DNA from: Gaiellasilicea sp963707575
Lineage (GTDB): Bacteria > Actinomycetota > Thermoleophilia > Gaiellales > Gaiellaceae
Length of the DNA: 64,000 nt
NCBI GenBank assembly: GCA_963707575.1
Contig: OY970171.1
Location: 2,666,001-2,730,000, forward strand
Direction of reading: 5' to 3'
Numbering within the stretch: position 1 is the first letter of the stretch; each line of letters opens with the position of its first letter. Shown one piece after another: positions 41,876 through 48,695 of the stretch. A program made the translations under genes and the position numbers. The notes beneath the pieces were generated by a model. That model was not told the DNA's origin, did not search any database, and worked only from the letters and a program-made list of their open reading frames with translations.

Positions 41876-43513
41876 ATGGCTGCGAAGAAGGAGCACCGGG
41901 GCCGCCAGAAGCGGCCGGGCCGCGCCAAGCGGCATGCGCGCCGGCGCGAGGCGGTACGGATCCCGGACCTGGAGATCACGCTCCCGACGAGGAGCTTCCA
42001 GCCCGAATCCGTGGTCGCGCACCTCGGGCCGACGAACTCCGGGAAGACGCACGCCGCGCTCGAGTTCCTGGCGGAATCCGGGCGAGGCGTCTTCGCAGCA
42101 CCGCTGCGGATGCTTGCCCAGGAGGCGCACCGCCGCTTGTCCACGCAGCTCGGGCCTGAACGGGTCGGCCTCGTCACGGGCGAGGAGCGGGTGAACGAGA
42201 ACGCGCCGATCGTCTGTTGCACGGCCGAGATGGCGCCGATGCGTGGCGAGGTGCTCGTGGTCGACGAGGTGCAGTGGGCGGACGACCCGGAACGCGGCGC
42301 CGCCTGGACGCGACTGCTCCTCGCGGCCGAGTACCGGCACATTCTGCTCCTCGGGGCGGTCGAGGCGCTGCCGCTCGTCCGCAACGCCTTCCCGGACGTG
42401 GACGTGCGCTTCTTCGAGCGGAAGGCGCCGCTCGACTGGACGGGATCGGTCGCCTTCGGCAGCCTCAAGCCGGGCACCGTCGTGGTCGCCTTCAGCCGCC
42501 GTGCCGTGCTCGCCCTGGCCGGTGAGCTGGCGCGCCGCCACCCAGGTCGCGTGTCCGTCCTCTACGGCGCGATGCCGCTCGCGTCGCGGCGCGTCGAGAT
42601 CGACCGCTTCCTGAACGGCGCCGCCGACGTCTGCGCCGCGACCGACGTCCTCGGTCACGGCGTCAATCTCCCCTGCGAGACGCTTCTCTTCGCCGAGACG
42701 ACGAAGTTCGACGGCCAGGAGCGACGCGAGCTCCACTCCTGGGAGATCGCCCAGATCGCAGGCCGAGCCGGCCGCTTCGGCCTCGTCGAGCGCGGCCATG
42801 TCGGCGTGCTCACGGGGATCGGCTGGGCACAGGCCGACCCGAACCTCGTCGAGTCGGCTCTCGTCCCACACGTTTCGATCGGCGACGGGCATTTCGGCTA
42901 CCGCGTCGTCGACACCGCCCGGATGCGGCCACGGCTCGAGGATCTGCCGATCGAGTCTCCGGTGCAGCTCCCCGCCGCGTTGCGCGCCTGGCACAACGCG
43001 GCTCTGCGCCAATGGGCCACCGAGGGGTGGCTCTCGGTGGAGTCGATCGGCCCGCTGCTCGGCAGGCTCGACACCGTTCAGCGCCGGCTGCGCGAGAACG
43101 GCCGGAAGCTCTCGCTCGAGCAGACCTGGAAGCTCGTGAACGCTCCGGTGGACGAGGACAACGCGGAGCTCTTGGGAACGCTCGCCCTCGCGGTCGCGGG
43201 CGACCGCCGGCAGCAGCCCGTGCTGGGCTGGCTCCTGGACGCGAACCGCCTGCGGGACGCGTCGCTCGAGGACGCGGAGCACGCAGCTCGCACGGCCAGC
43301 ATCCTGCGCTGGTTCGCCCTCCAGTACCCGGGCGTCGGCGGCGTGACGATCGAGCGGGCGGCGGCGCTGGAGCAGGCGGCGTCGGACCGGGTCACCGCGC
43401 GCCTGGCGGCGGAGGTGCGTTCGCCGTCGGTGGGGCGCTGCAAGTCATGCGGGCAGACCTGCGCCCCCTGGTTCCCGCTCTGCGACCGCTGCTTTTCGAA
43501 AGGCCGCCGCTAG
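41876..43513 (+). CDS. SUV3-type superfamily 2 RNA helicase with C-terminal zinc ribbon
   Basis: About 545 residues from ATG 41876. A basic N-terminus precedes HLGPTNSGKTHAAL (Walker A 51-58), AAPLRMLAQEAHRRL, VTGEERVNENAPIVCCTAEM, DEVQ (130-133), VVVAFSRRAVLALAGEL, ATDVLGHGVNLPCETLLFAETTKFDG and AGRAGRFG. GPTNSGKT plus DE[IV]Q and this order is the mark of mitochondrial SUV3, which works with an exoribonuclease in RNA decay. The end carries CKSCGQTCAPWFPLCDRC, a zinc ribbon I do not associate with SUV3. Expected role: RNA unwinding or decay. Confidence 0.85.
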   Translation: MAAKKEHRGRQKRPGRAKRHARRREAVRIPDLEITLPTRSFQPESVVAHLGPTNSGKTHAALEFLAESGRGVFAAPLRMLAQEAHRRLSTQLGPERVGLVTGEERVNENAPIVCCTAEMAPMRGEVLVVDEVQWADDPERGAAWTRLLLAAEYRHILLLGAVEALPLVRNAFPDVDVRFFERKAPLDWTGSVAFGSLKPGTVVVAFSRRAVLALAGELARRHPGRVSVLYGAMPLASRRVEIDRFLNGAADVCAATDVLGHGVNLPCETLLFAETTKFDGQERRELHSWEIAQIAGRAGRFGLVERGHVGVLTGIGWAQADPNLVESALVPHVSIGDGHFGYRVVDTARMRPRLEDLPIESPVQLPAALRAWHNAALRQWATEGWLSVESIGPLLGRLDTVQRRLRENGRKLSLEQTWKLVNAPVDEDNAELLGTLALAVAGDRRQQPVLGWLLDANRLRDASLEDAEHAARTASILRWFALQYPGVGGVTIERAAALEQAASDRVTARLAAEVRSPSVGRCKSCGQTCAPWFPLCDRCFSKGRR

Positions 43514-43782
43514 TCCGGCGTCGTGCGGCGAAAGTGCAGGGCGACGAGGATCGTGGCCACGATCACGACGGCGGCAACCGCGTTCGGAATGATCAGCGCG
43601 AAGTTCTCTGCCGCGATTCCGTAGGCGAACCAGAGCAGGAAGCCGACGAAGAGCACGAGGAAGTAGCCGACGGAGATGATGTGGGAGTTCTGGTGCTCGA
43701 TCATCTTCCGGATCTGCAGCACCGGACCGAGCGCCATTGCGATCGCCCAGGTTGCGGCGATGACGGCGAGAGCGGATTCCAT
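43510..43782 (-). CDS. SemiSWEET/PQ-loop sugar transporter-like protein
   Basis: 90 residues from ATG 43782, preceded by an AGGAAGG ribosome-binding site. Three membrane helices with the SemiSWEET layout: AVIAATWAIAMALGPVLQIRKMIEHQNSHIISVGYFLVLFVGFLLWFAYGIAAENFALIIPNAVAAVVIVATILVAL. SemiSWEETs dimerise into bidirectional sugar pores. The usual PQ pair at the end of helix 1 reads LQ here, while the Asn of IIPNAVA in helix 3, which lines the sugar site, is kept. Overlaps the helicase stop by 4 bases. Confidence 0.85.
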   Translation of the reverse strand: MESALAVIAATWAIAMALGPVLQIRKMIEHQNSHIISVGYFLVLFVGFLLWFAYGIAAENFALIIPNAVAAVVIVATILVALHFRRTTPD

Positions 43783-43876
43783 GGAGACCTTCCTAGGCGA
43801 GGATGAGAGGAAAGCCCGAGGAGAGCCATGCTCGGATCGTCGATCCGCGGGCACGAGCAGGCGCTCCGATCGTACC

Positions 43877-43882
43877 TACAAT
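43877..43882 (+). promoter_or_regulatory. -10 element of smpB
   Basis: TACAAT ends 7 bases before the smpB GTG at 43890. The same hexamer serves the tmRNA gene (45263-45268), its partner. The rest of the 43783-43889 gap shows no further feature. Confidence 0.5.
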
Positions 43883-43889
43883 CGCGGTC

Positions 43890-44354
43890 GTGGCCAGACC
43901 GACCGGAACCAAGCCGATCGCCGAGAACCGGCGCTCCCGCTACGACTACGAGCTGCTCGAGCGGCTCGAGGCCGGCATCGTGCTGACGGGCACCGAGGTG
44001 AAGTCGTTGCGCGAGGGTCGGGTCACGCTCGCCCAGGCGTATGCCGACCTGCGCGGGCCTGAGCTCTGGCTCGTCGGCGCCGAGATCGCCGAATACGCGC
44101 AGGGGAACAGCGCGAACCACGAGCCGACCCGCGACCGCAAGCTGCTGCTGCGACGGCCGGAGCTCGACTCGCTTGCCGGTCAGGTGCGCGAGAAGGGGCT
44201 GACGATCGTGCCGACCCGGATGTACTTCAAGGACGGCAAGGTGAAGGTGGAGATTGCGGTCGGCCGCGGCAAGGACCGCGGCGACAAGCGGCGCACGATC
44301 GCCGACCGCGACGCGAAGCGGCAGATCGAGCGCGCGCTCAGATCGCGCCGATAG
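43890..44354 (+). CDS. smpB: tmRNA-binding protein SmpB
   Basis: 154 residues from GTG 43890. PIAENRRSRYDYELLERLEAGIVLTGTEVKSLREGRVTLAQAYADLRGPELWLVGAEIAEY, the SmpB core, then LKDGKVKVEI-type strand (YFKDGKVKVEIAVGRGKDRGDKRRTIADRDAKRQIERALR) and a basic C-terminal tail that enters the mRNA channel. It carries alanyl-tmRNA to stalled ribosomes. The ssrA gene follows about 930 bases downstream on the same strand, with a GNAT gene on the opposite strand in between. Confidence 0.96.
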   Translation: MARPTGTKPIAENRRSRYDYELLERLEAGIVLTGTEVKSLREGRVTLAQAYADLRGPELWLVGAEIAEYAQGNSANHEPTRDRKLLLRRPELDSLAGQVREKGLTIVPTRMYFKDGKVKVEIAVGRGKDRGDKRRTIADRDAKRQIERALRSRR

Positions 44355-45252
44355 CGCGGCGCACGGTCACATTGCCCGGCTCGACGACGTAGCCGTGGCG
44401 CTCGTTCAGGCGGCGGATCGGCTCGTTGCGGGCCTCGTTCGACGTCTGCAGCGACGTGAAGCCGGCGCCCTTGGCCCACGCGATCTGCGTGCGCTTGAGT
44501 GCAGCGGCGATCCCGCGCCCGCGCCAGGAGCGGCGGACGCCCGTGAGGTCGTGGAACGCGCGCTCGCGGTTCCCGGTCGAGAACGAGAACTTCGCGAAGC
44601 CGGTCACCTCGTCGTCGGCCAGAGCGACGAAGACCGCACGGGGGTCGTCGCCCGCGCCACCCATGTCGCGCTCCAGCCACTCCTCGAGCGAACCGATGTC
44701 GTTCTCCTCCTCGCCGGGAATGTCGAGCGTCGCCTCGGCCGCGACCTCGTAGATGCCCTGGGCGAGCTCGGGCCGGTCGGCCCAGGTCACGATCTCGATC
44801 CCGGCTGGCGGGTCGGGCTCCGGCGGCTCGATCGCCGTCAGATCGAGGACGAGCTGCGAGTCGCGTCCCACCTCGACGTAGCCTCTCCGCTCGGTCCACG
44901 CGAGGCTGTCGGGATCGTCTTCCTGCACAGGCCCCTCGAGCTCGGTCGCGCCACGGTCCCGTGCCCAGGCCTCGAGCGCCTGCAGCACAGCAGTGCCGGT
45001 GCCGGCTCCGCGGGCAGCCGGCTCGACGAGGGCTGCGCCGATCGCCCGGTGGGGCGGCGTGTGCCAGCCCGTCAGGGCAAACCCTGCCCCGACGGCACTC
45101 CCGTCGCGCTCGCACAGGAGCCAGACCATGGCCTCGGCCTGGCGGCGCCAGTCGAGGAAGCCGCCGACCGTCGCCTCCTCACGCGGCTGTGCGGCCTTTG
45201 CGATCCGGAGGAACGCGTCCAGCTCATCCGCCTCGATCTCCCTGATCTCCAC
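44338..45252 (-). CDS. Tandem GNAT acetyltransferase
   Basis: 304 residues from GTG 45252. Two GNAT domains: the first with EEATVGGFLDWRRQAEAMVWLLCERDGSAVGAGFAL and PAARGAGTGTAVLQALEAWARDRGATELEGPVQEDDPDSLAWTERRGYVEV; the second with FVALADDEVTGFAKFSF and LTGVRRSWRGRGIAAALKRTQIAWAKGAGFTSLQTSNEARNEPIRRLNERHGYV. Both keep a Q/R-x-x-G-x-G/A loop, so both could bind acetyl-CoA. Substrate unknown. TAGCCT (45259-45264) lies 6 bases upstream. Converges with smpB by 17 bases. Confidence 0.87.
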   Translation of the reverse strand: MEIREIEADELDAFLRIAKAAQPREEATVGGFLDWRRQAEAMVWLLCERDGSAVGAGFALTGWHTPPHRAIGAALVEPAARGAGTGTAVLQALEAWARDRGATELEGPVQEDDPDSLAWTERRGYVEVGRDSQLVLDLTAIEPPEPDPPAGIEIVTWADRPELAQGIYEVAAEATLDIPGEEENDIGSLEEWLERDMGGAGDDPRAVFVALADDEVTGFAKFSFSTGNRERAFHDLTGVRRSWRGRGIAAALKRTQIAWAKGAGFTSLQTSNEARNEPIRRLNERHGYVVEPGNVTVRRAIGAI

Positions 45253-45258
45253 GCTCGG

Positions 45259-45268
45259 AGGCTACAAT
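45259..45268. promoter_or_regulatory. Overlapping divergent -10 elements (GNAT / tmRNA)
   Basis: Minus-strand TAGCCT (45259-45264) serves the GNAT GTG at 45252. Plus-strand TACAAT (45263-45268) precedes the mature tmRNA 5' end (45286) by 17 bases, leaving a short precursor leader for 5' processing. Confidence 0.5.
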
Positions 45269-45285
45269 GCGGCCAACACACATAC

Positions 45286-45648
45286 GGGGGCGACCTGGTT
45301 TCGACGTGGTCGGTTCTCCGGCAGAGCTGCAAGCCGAGGTCCCCGGTCGGCCTCGTAAATCCACCGGGAACAGAACAAATGCGAAGAATGATCTCGCAAT
45401 CGCGGCCTAGGTAACCCTAGGACTGGCGACGTCGCCCCTGGCTCGGCCCGAGGTCAGGGATGCGGCGCCAACGTTCGGGCTCGGCACCGAGGGAGAGCCA
45501 ATCGCCCGAGGTGCGACGCTTCAGGATGGCTAGCCCGTCGGTAGGTCGTCTGCGAACCGGCCGCCGGGCGAAACCAAAGCGCAGACTACGCTTGTAGATG
45601 CTTTGTCCGGTGCGTCCGCGGACGCGGGTTCGATTCCCGCCGCCTCCA
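45286..45648 (+). ncRNA. ssrA: Transfer-messenger RNA (tmRNA)
   Basis: The 5' end GGGGGCGACCTGGTTTCGAC and the 3' tRNA-like end GGGTTCGATTCCCGCCGCCTCCA are diagnostic. GGGGGCG pairs with CGCCTCC (one G-U) to form the acceptor stem; CCA is not encoded. The resume codon is GCG at 45381, and the tag reads AKNDLAIAA, ending at TAG 45408-45410. It rescues stalled ribosomes with SmpB and marks the product for proteolysis. The middle (45411-45600) contains the pseudoknot region. Confidence 0.96.
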
Positions 45649-45669
45649 CTACGACGTTAGCTAAACCAA

Positions 45670-45695
45670 AAACGGCGGCCGCTGGGCCGCCGTTT
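45670..45695. terminator. Terminator hairpin of tmRNA (and convergent cupin gene)
   Basis: AAACGGCGGCC-GCTG-GGCCGCCGTTT, an 11-bp perfect stem followed by CTCGTTCT. The A-rich left side and T-rich right side let it work in both directions; it lies between tmRNA and the minus-strand cupin gene. Confidence 0.85.
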
Positions 45696-45701
45696 CTCGT
45701 T

Positions 45702-46103
45702 CTAGTCAGCCCACCAGTCGCGCTGGCCGTCGACGTCGTCGCGCGGAGACTCGCCGAGATTCGGCGCGCCGATGACGAGGATCTCGAGGCCATCCGGCCC
45801 GGCCTCGTAGCCTCGCCACGTCCCGGGCGGGACGCGCACCGCGTCCCATTCCTTGAGCTCGACGATCTCGTCGTCGAGCTTCATCCGCCCGCTCCCGCGC
45901 ACGACCACGTACACCTCTTCTTGCTTCTCGTGCGTGTGGCCGTACGGAAAGCGATAGCCGGGCGGGACGCGCTGGTAGCTCAGGCCGGATTTCTCGAGCT
46001 CGAGCGCCTTGGTCGCCGCGCGGAACTCCAGGTCCGGCGCGCCGTCGAACCTGGAGCCGAGGTCCTCCAGATCCTCCCTGATGTTCCTGAGCGTGAACGG
46101 CAC
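45702..46103 (-). CDS. Cupin-domain protein
   Basis: 133 residues from GTG 46103. A single cupin barrel: LSYQRVPPGYRFPYGHTHEKQEEVYVVVRGSGRMKLDDEIVELKEWDAVRVPPGTWRGYEAGPDGLEILVIGAPN. Motif 1 (G-Y-x-H-T-H-x-K-Q-E-E) keeps two His and the Glu; motif 2 has a Trp where His is usual (PPGTWRGY), so metal binding may be altered. TAGGAT (46110-46115) lies 6 bases upstream. No operon partner. Confidence 0.85.
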   Translation of the reverse strand: MPFTLRNIREDLEDLGSRFDGAPDLEFRAATKALELEKSGLSYQRVPPGYRFPYGHTHEKQEEVYVVVRGSGRMKLDDEIVELKEWDAVRVPPGTWRGYEAGPDGLEILVIGAPNLGESPRDDVDGQRDWWAD

Positions 46104-46205
46104 GCCGCAATCCTATGGCTTAGCTCCGAAGACCTCACCGCGCTTGACCTGGCCGGTGAGACGGTTCAGGATGCACGTCGCCTGCAAACGCAAGGGGGAG
46201 GAACC

Positions 46206-47882
46206 GTGACTGGAAAACGGCGGTTCGTGGCCGTCCTGGCCTCAGGGCTCACCGTCTCGCTGCTGACCACCGGAACGGCGCTCGCGCAGGAGGTGGACCA
46301 GGTCAGCGGCGTGGCCGTTGAGCAGGCGGACGGCTTCGCGTCGCTCAGCTGGGACACGGTTGCCGGCGCGACCGACTACCAGATCGAGCGGACCCCTGTC
46401 GGGGCAGACAACGTGCCGACCGGGCCGGCGGCGATCGTCGGCGTCTGGCGCCCGAACCGCACCGTCACACCCGACTCCCCGACCTTCGCGGAGGCAGGGT
46501 TCAACCCCGGTGATCGCTTCCAGTGGCGCGTGCGTGCGCGCACTGGCACGACGGCCCATCCGTTCTCGGCCGCGGTGTTCGACACGACGCTGCCGCAGTG
46601 GGGCGACCCGGCCGCCGCCGGGGAGAGCCTGCGTACGCAGTGGGAGTTGACCCAGGCAGCGCAGTTCACGAACGACGTGAACGAGTACGCCTACACCGCG
46701 GCGCTCGACACCGCCAGCGACCGCGTTCGCGTCGTGGAGATTGGCCGCACGATCCAGAACCGGCCGATCAACATGTTCATCATCGGGTACCCGACCCCGC
46801 CGAGGAACGTCAGGGCGGTCGCCGGGTCAACCGCTGCGCTGATCAACTGCAACGTGCACGGCAACGAGCCGTCGTCCCGCGAGGCGTGCCTGATCCTGGC
46901 CCGTGAGCTCGCATTCGCCGACGACCCGCGCACCCTGGCCCTGCTGGGGAGCACGACGGTGCTTATCGTCCCGACGATCAACGGCGACGGTCGCGCTGCC
47001 AACACACGCGGCAACCTGACCGGCCAGGACCTCAATCGGGACTATTCGCTGATCCGCGAGCCCGAGACGTTTGCGTTCGTCCAGATGATGCGCGACTACA
47101 GGCCGGAGGCGGCCTTCGACGGCCACGAGTTCGGGAACAACCAGGCCGGCGACCTGCCCGTGCTCCCACCGCGGCACCTGAACGTTGCGCGGTCGATCTT
47201 CGACCAGTCGAAGAGCATGATCGAGGACTTCTTCTACGAGCGCGGCTCGGACGACGGCTGGTGGTACTGCCCGTACGGGTGCCAGAGCGGCGGCGCGGTC
47301 GGACTCAGCCAGGAGACGATCCTGCGCAACCTGATGGGGCTGAAGAGCGTGATCGGCTCGTTGCTGGAGGCGCGCAGTGCGGGTGGGGCGACGCGGCCGA
47401 ACGAGCTCAATGCGCCGAACAACCGCCGGCGCAAGACCTATTCGGCCATTTACACGTACCAGCAGTTCCTCGATTACCAGCTCGCGAATCAGCCCGCGAT
47501 CGCGCAGGCGATCGAGGAGTCGATCGCGTTCCAGACGTCGAACACGGGACGGATCGTGTTCCGGGGGTCGTATCCGATCCCGGCCTTCCCGGCACCGCAT
47601 CCGGGCGAAAGCCCGCCGCCGGACGAGGATCCCACTCCGGAGCAGATCCTCGATCCCCCGCCGTGCGGCTACGTGCTCAGCGAGCCGCAGTACTCGGGCG
47701 CACAGCCCGACGGCAGACCGGTGGGCGAGCGCCTCGTCGCGCACGGCCTTACGGTGGCTCACCGCAAGGGACGCAACGACTACTGGGTGCCGATGGACCA
47801 GCCACAGCGCGGGCTGATCCCGCTGCTCCTGGACGGGCAGGCCGAAGAGCCGATGGTTGCCGCGGAACGGGTCGCCTGCTAG
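46206..47882 (+). CDS. Secreted M14 zinc carboxypeptidase with fibronectin III-like domain
   Basis: 558 residues from GTG 46206, with a strong GGGGGAGGA ribosome-binding site. Signal peptide (RRFVAVLASGLTVSLLTTGTALAQ), a fibronectin III-like domain (about 35-120: GFASLSWDTVAGATDYQIER), then an M14 peptidase domain. Zinc ligands: His218 and Glu221 in NVHGNE and probably His307 in FDGHEF; NRDYSL and a late LLEARS glutamate match the active site. Probably removes residues from peptides or wall material outside the cell. Its stop overlaps the convergent fasciclin gene. Confidence 0.88.
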   Translation: MTGKRRFVAVLASGLTVSLLTTGTALAQEVDQVSGVAVEQADGFASLSWDTVAGATDYQIERTPVGADNVPTGPAAIVGVWRPNRTVTPDSPTFAEAGFNPGDRFQWRVRARTGTTAHPFSAAVFDTTLPQWGDPAAAGESLRTQWELTQAAQFTNDVNEYAYTAALDTASDRVRVVEIGRTIQNRPINMFIIGYPTPPRNVRAVAGSTAALINCNVHGNEPSSREACLILARELAFADDPRTLALLGSTTVLIVPTINGDGRAANTRGNLTGQDLNRDYSLIREPETFAFVQMMRDYRPEAAFDGHEFGNNQAGDLPVLPPRHLNVARSIFDQSKSMIEDFFYERGSDDGWWYCPYGCQSGGAVGLSQETILRNLMGLKSVIGSLLEARSAGGATRPNELNAPNNRRRKTYSAIYTYQQFLDYQLANQPAIAQAIEESIAFQTSNTGRIVFRGSYPIPAFPAPHPGESPPPDEDPTPEQILDPPPCGYVLSEPQYSGAQPDGRPVGERLVAHGLTVAHRKGRNDYWVPMDQPQRGLIPLLLDGQAEEPMVAAERVAC

Positions 47883-48475
47883 CGGAGCACGCCGTCTATG
47901 ACGTGGATCCTGGCGTTGGCGACGTCGTAATCGGCGCACACCGTCGTGGCGCGGTCTCCGAACTGCGCCATGGCGCCCGCCGGCGCGACGGTGAGCTCGT
48001 CGCCGGCGAGCGTGGTCACGCTGCCGGCGTCGCGCAGGTCGGCGAGCGAAAGGCTTCCGTCGACGATGTGGGCTTCGAGGAGGGCCCGGAGCTCGCTCTG
48101 GCGCGAGAGGAGGAGATCGTCGAGCGTCTGCCGGTCGAACGCGGCGGCGAACGCGGCATCGGTAGGCGCCAGGACCGTCACCCCGCCGGCCCTGTGCAGG
48201 TAGCCGGCCAACCCCGTCGCGCGCACCGCCGCCTCGAACGTCGTCACGACCGGGATCCAGGTGAGCGCCACGTCGGCGGGCTCGTCCTTGAGCAACGCCG
48301 GCGCTCCGGGATCGTCGCCCGACGGGAGCAGATCGCACAGCGGGCCGATCACCACCCCCGCTCGAGGGGTCTCGCGCGTCCGGGCGGTCGGCTCCGGCGT
48401 GTCGTCACTGCAACCTGAGCTGCCTACAGTCGCGGTCGCAATAACCAAAGCGGCGACGCCGCGACGCCTCAGCAT
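47879..48475 (-). CDS. Fasciclin-domain lipoprotein
   Basis: 198 residues from ATG 48475. Lipoprotein signal peptide ending VGSSGC (Cys22), a 40-residue linker, then one FAS1 domain: FEAAVRATGLAGYLHRAGGVTVLAPTDAAFAAAFDRQTLDDLLLSRQSELRALLEAHIVDGSLSLADLRDAGSVTTLAGDELTV and an ending DVANARIHVIDGVLR. FAS1 domains mediate adhesion or act as small surface modules. A Cys pair (PLCDLL and TTVCADY) could form a disulfide. It lies between two secreted peptidase genes. Confidence 0.88.
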   Translation of the reverse strand: MLRRRGVAALVIATATVGSSGCSDDTPEPTARTRETPRAGVVIGPLCDLLPSGDDPGAPALLKDEPADVALTWIPVVTTFEAAVRATGLAGYLHRAGGVTVLAPTDAAFAAAFDRQTLDDLLLSRQSELRALLEAHIVDGSLSLADLRDAGSVTTLAGDELTVAPAGAMAQFGDRATTVCADYDVANARIHVIDGVLR

Positions 48476-48695
48476 CGCCGCAGTATGCCAGGGCGCCGGT
48501 CGAACGCACCGCCTCCACCTTCGGCTCAACAGAGCCGTTCTGGTGCCGGTCGATTGGTCGGCTCCTCGTCCTTCCGGCGCGAACGCGCCACGTTTCCTAT
48601 GCTCCGGGACTCGGAGCCACCATCGGACGTTGACCAGTCCGGAGCGTGATTCGATCCGACGTTCCAATCCTTCTTCGGAGAGGGGAATCGCCGTC

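Noticed and set aside
45601..45650. A separate tRNA gene
   Set aside because: The TTCGATTCC loop and acceptor strand belong to the 3' tRNA-like part of tmRNA; no anticodon arm is present.
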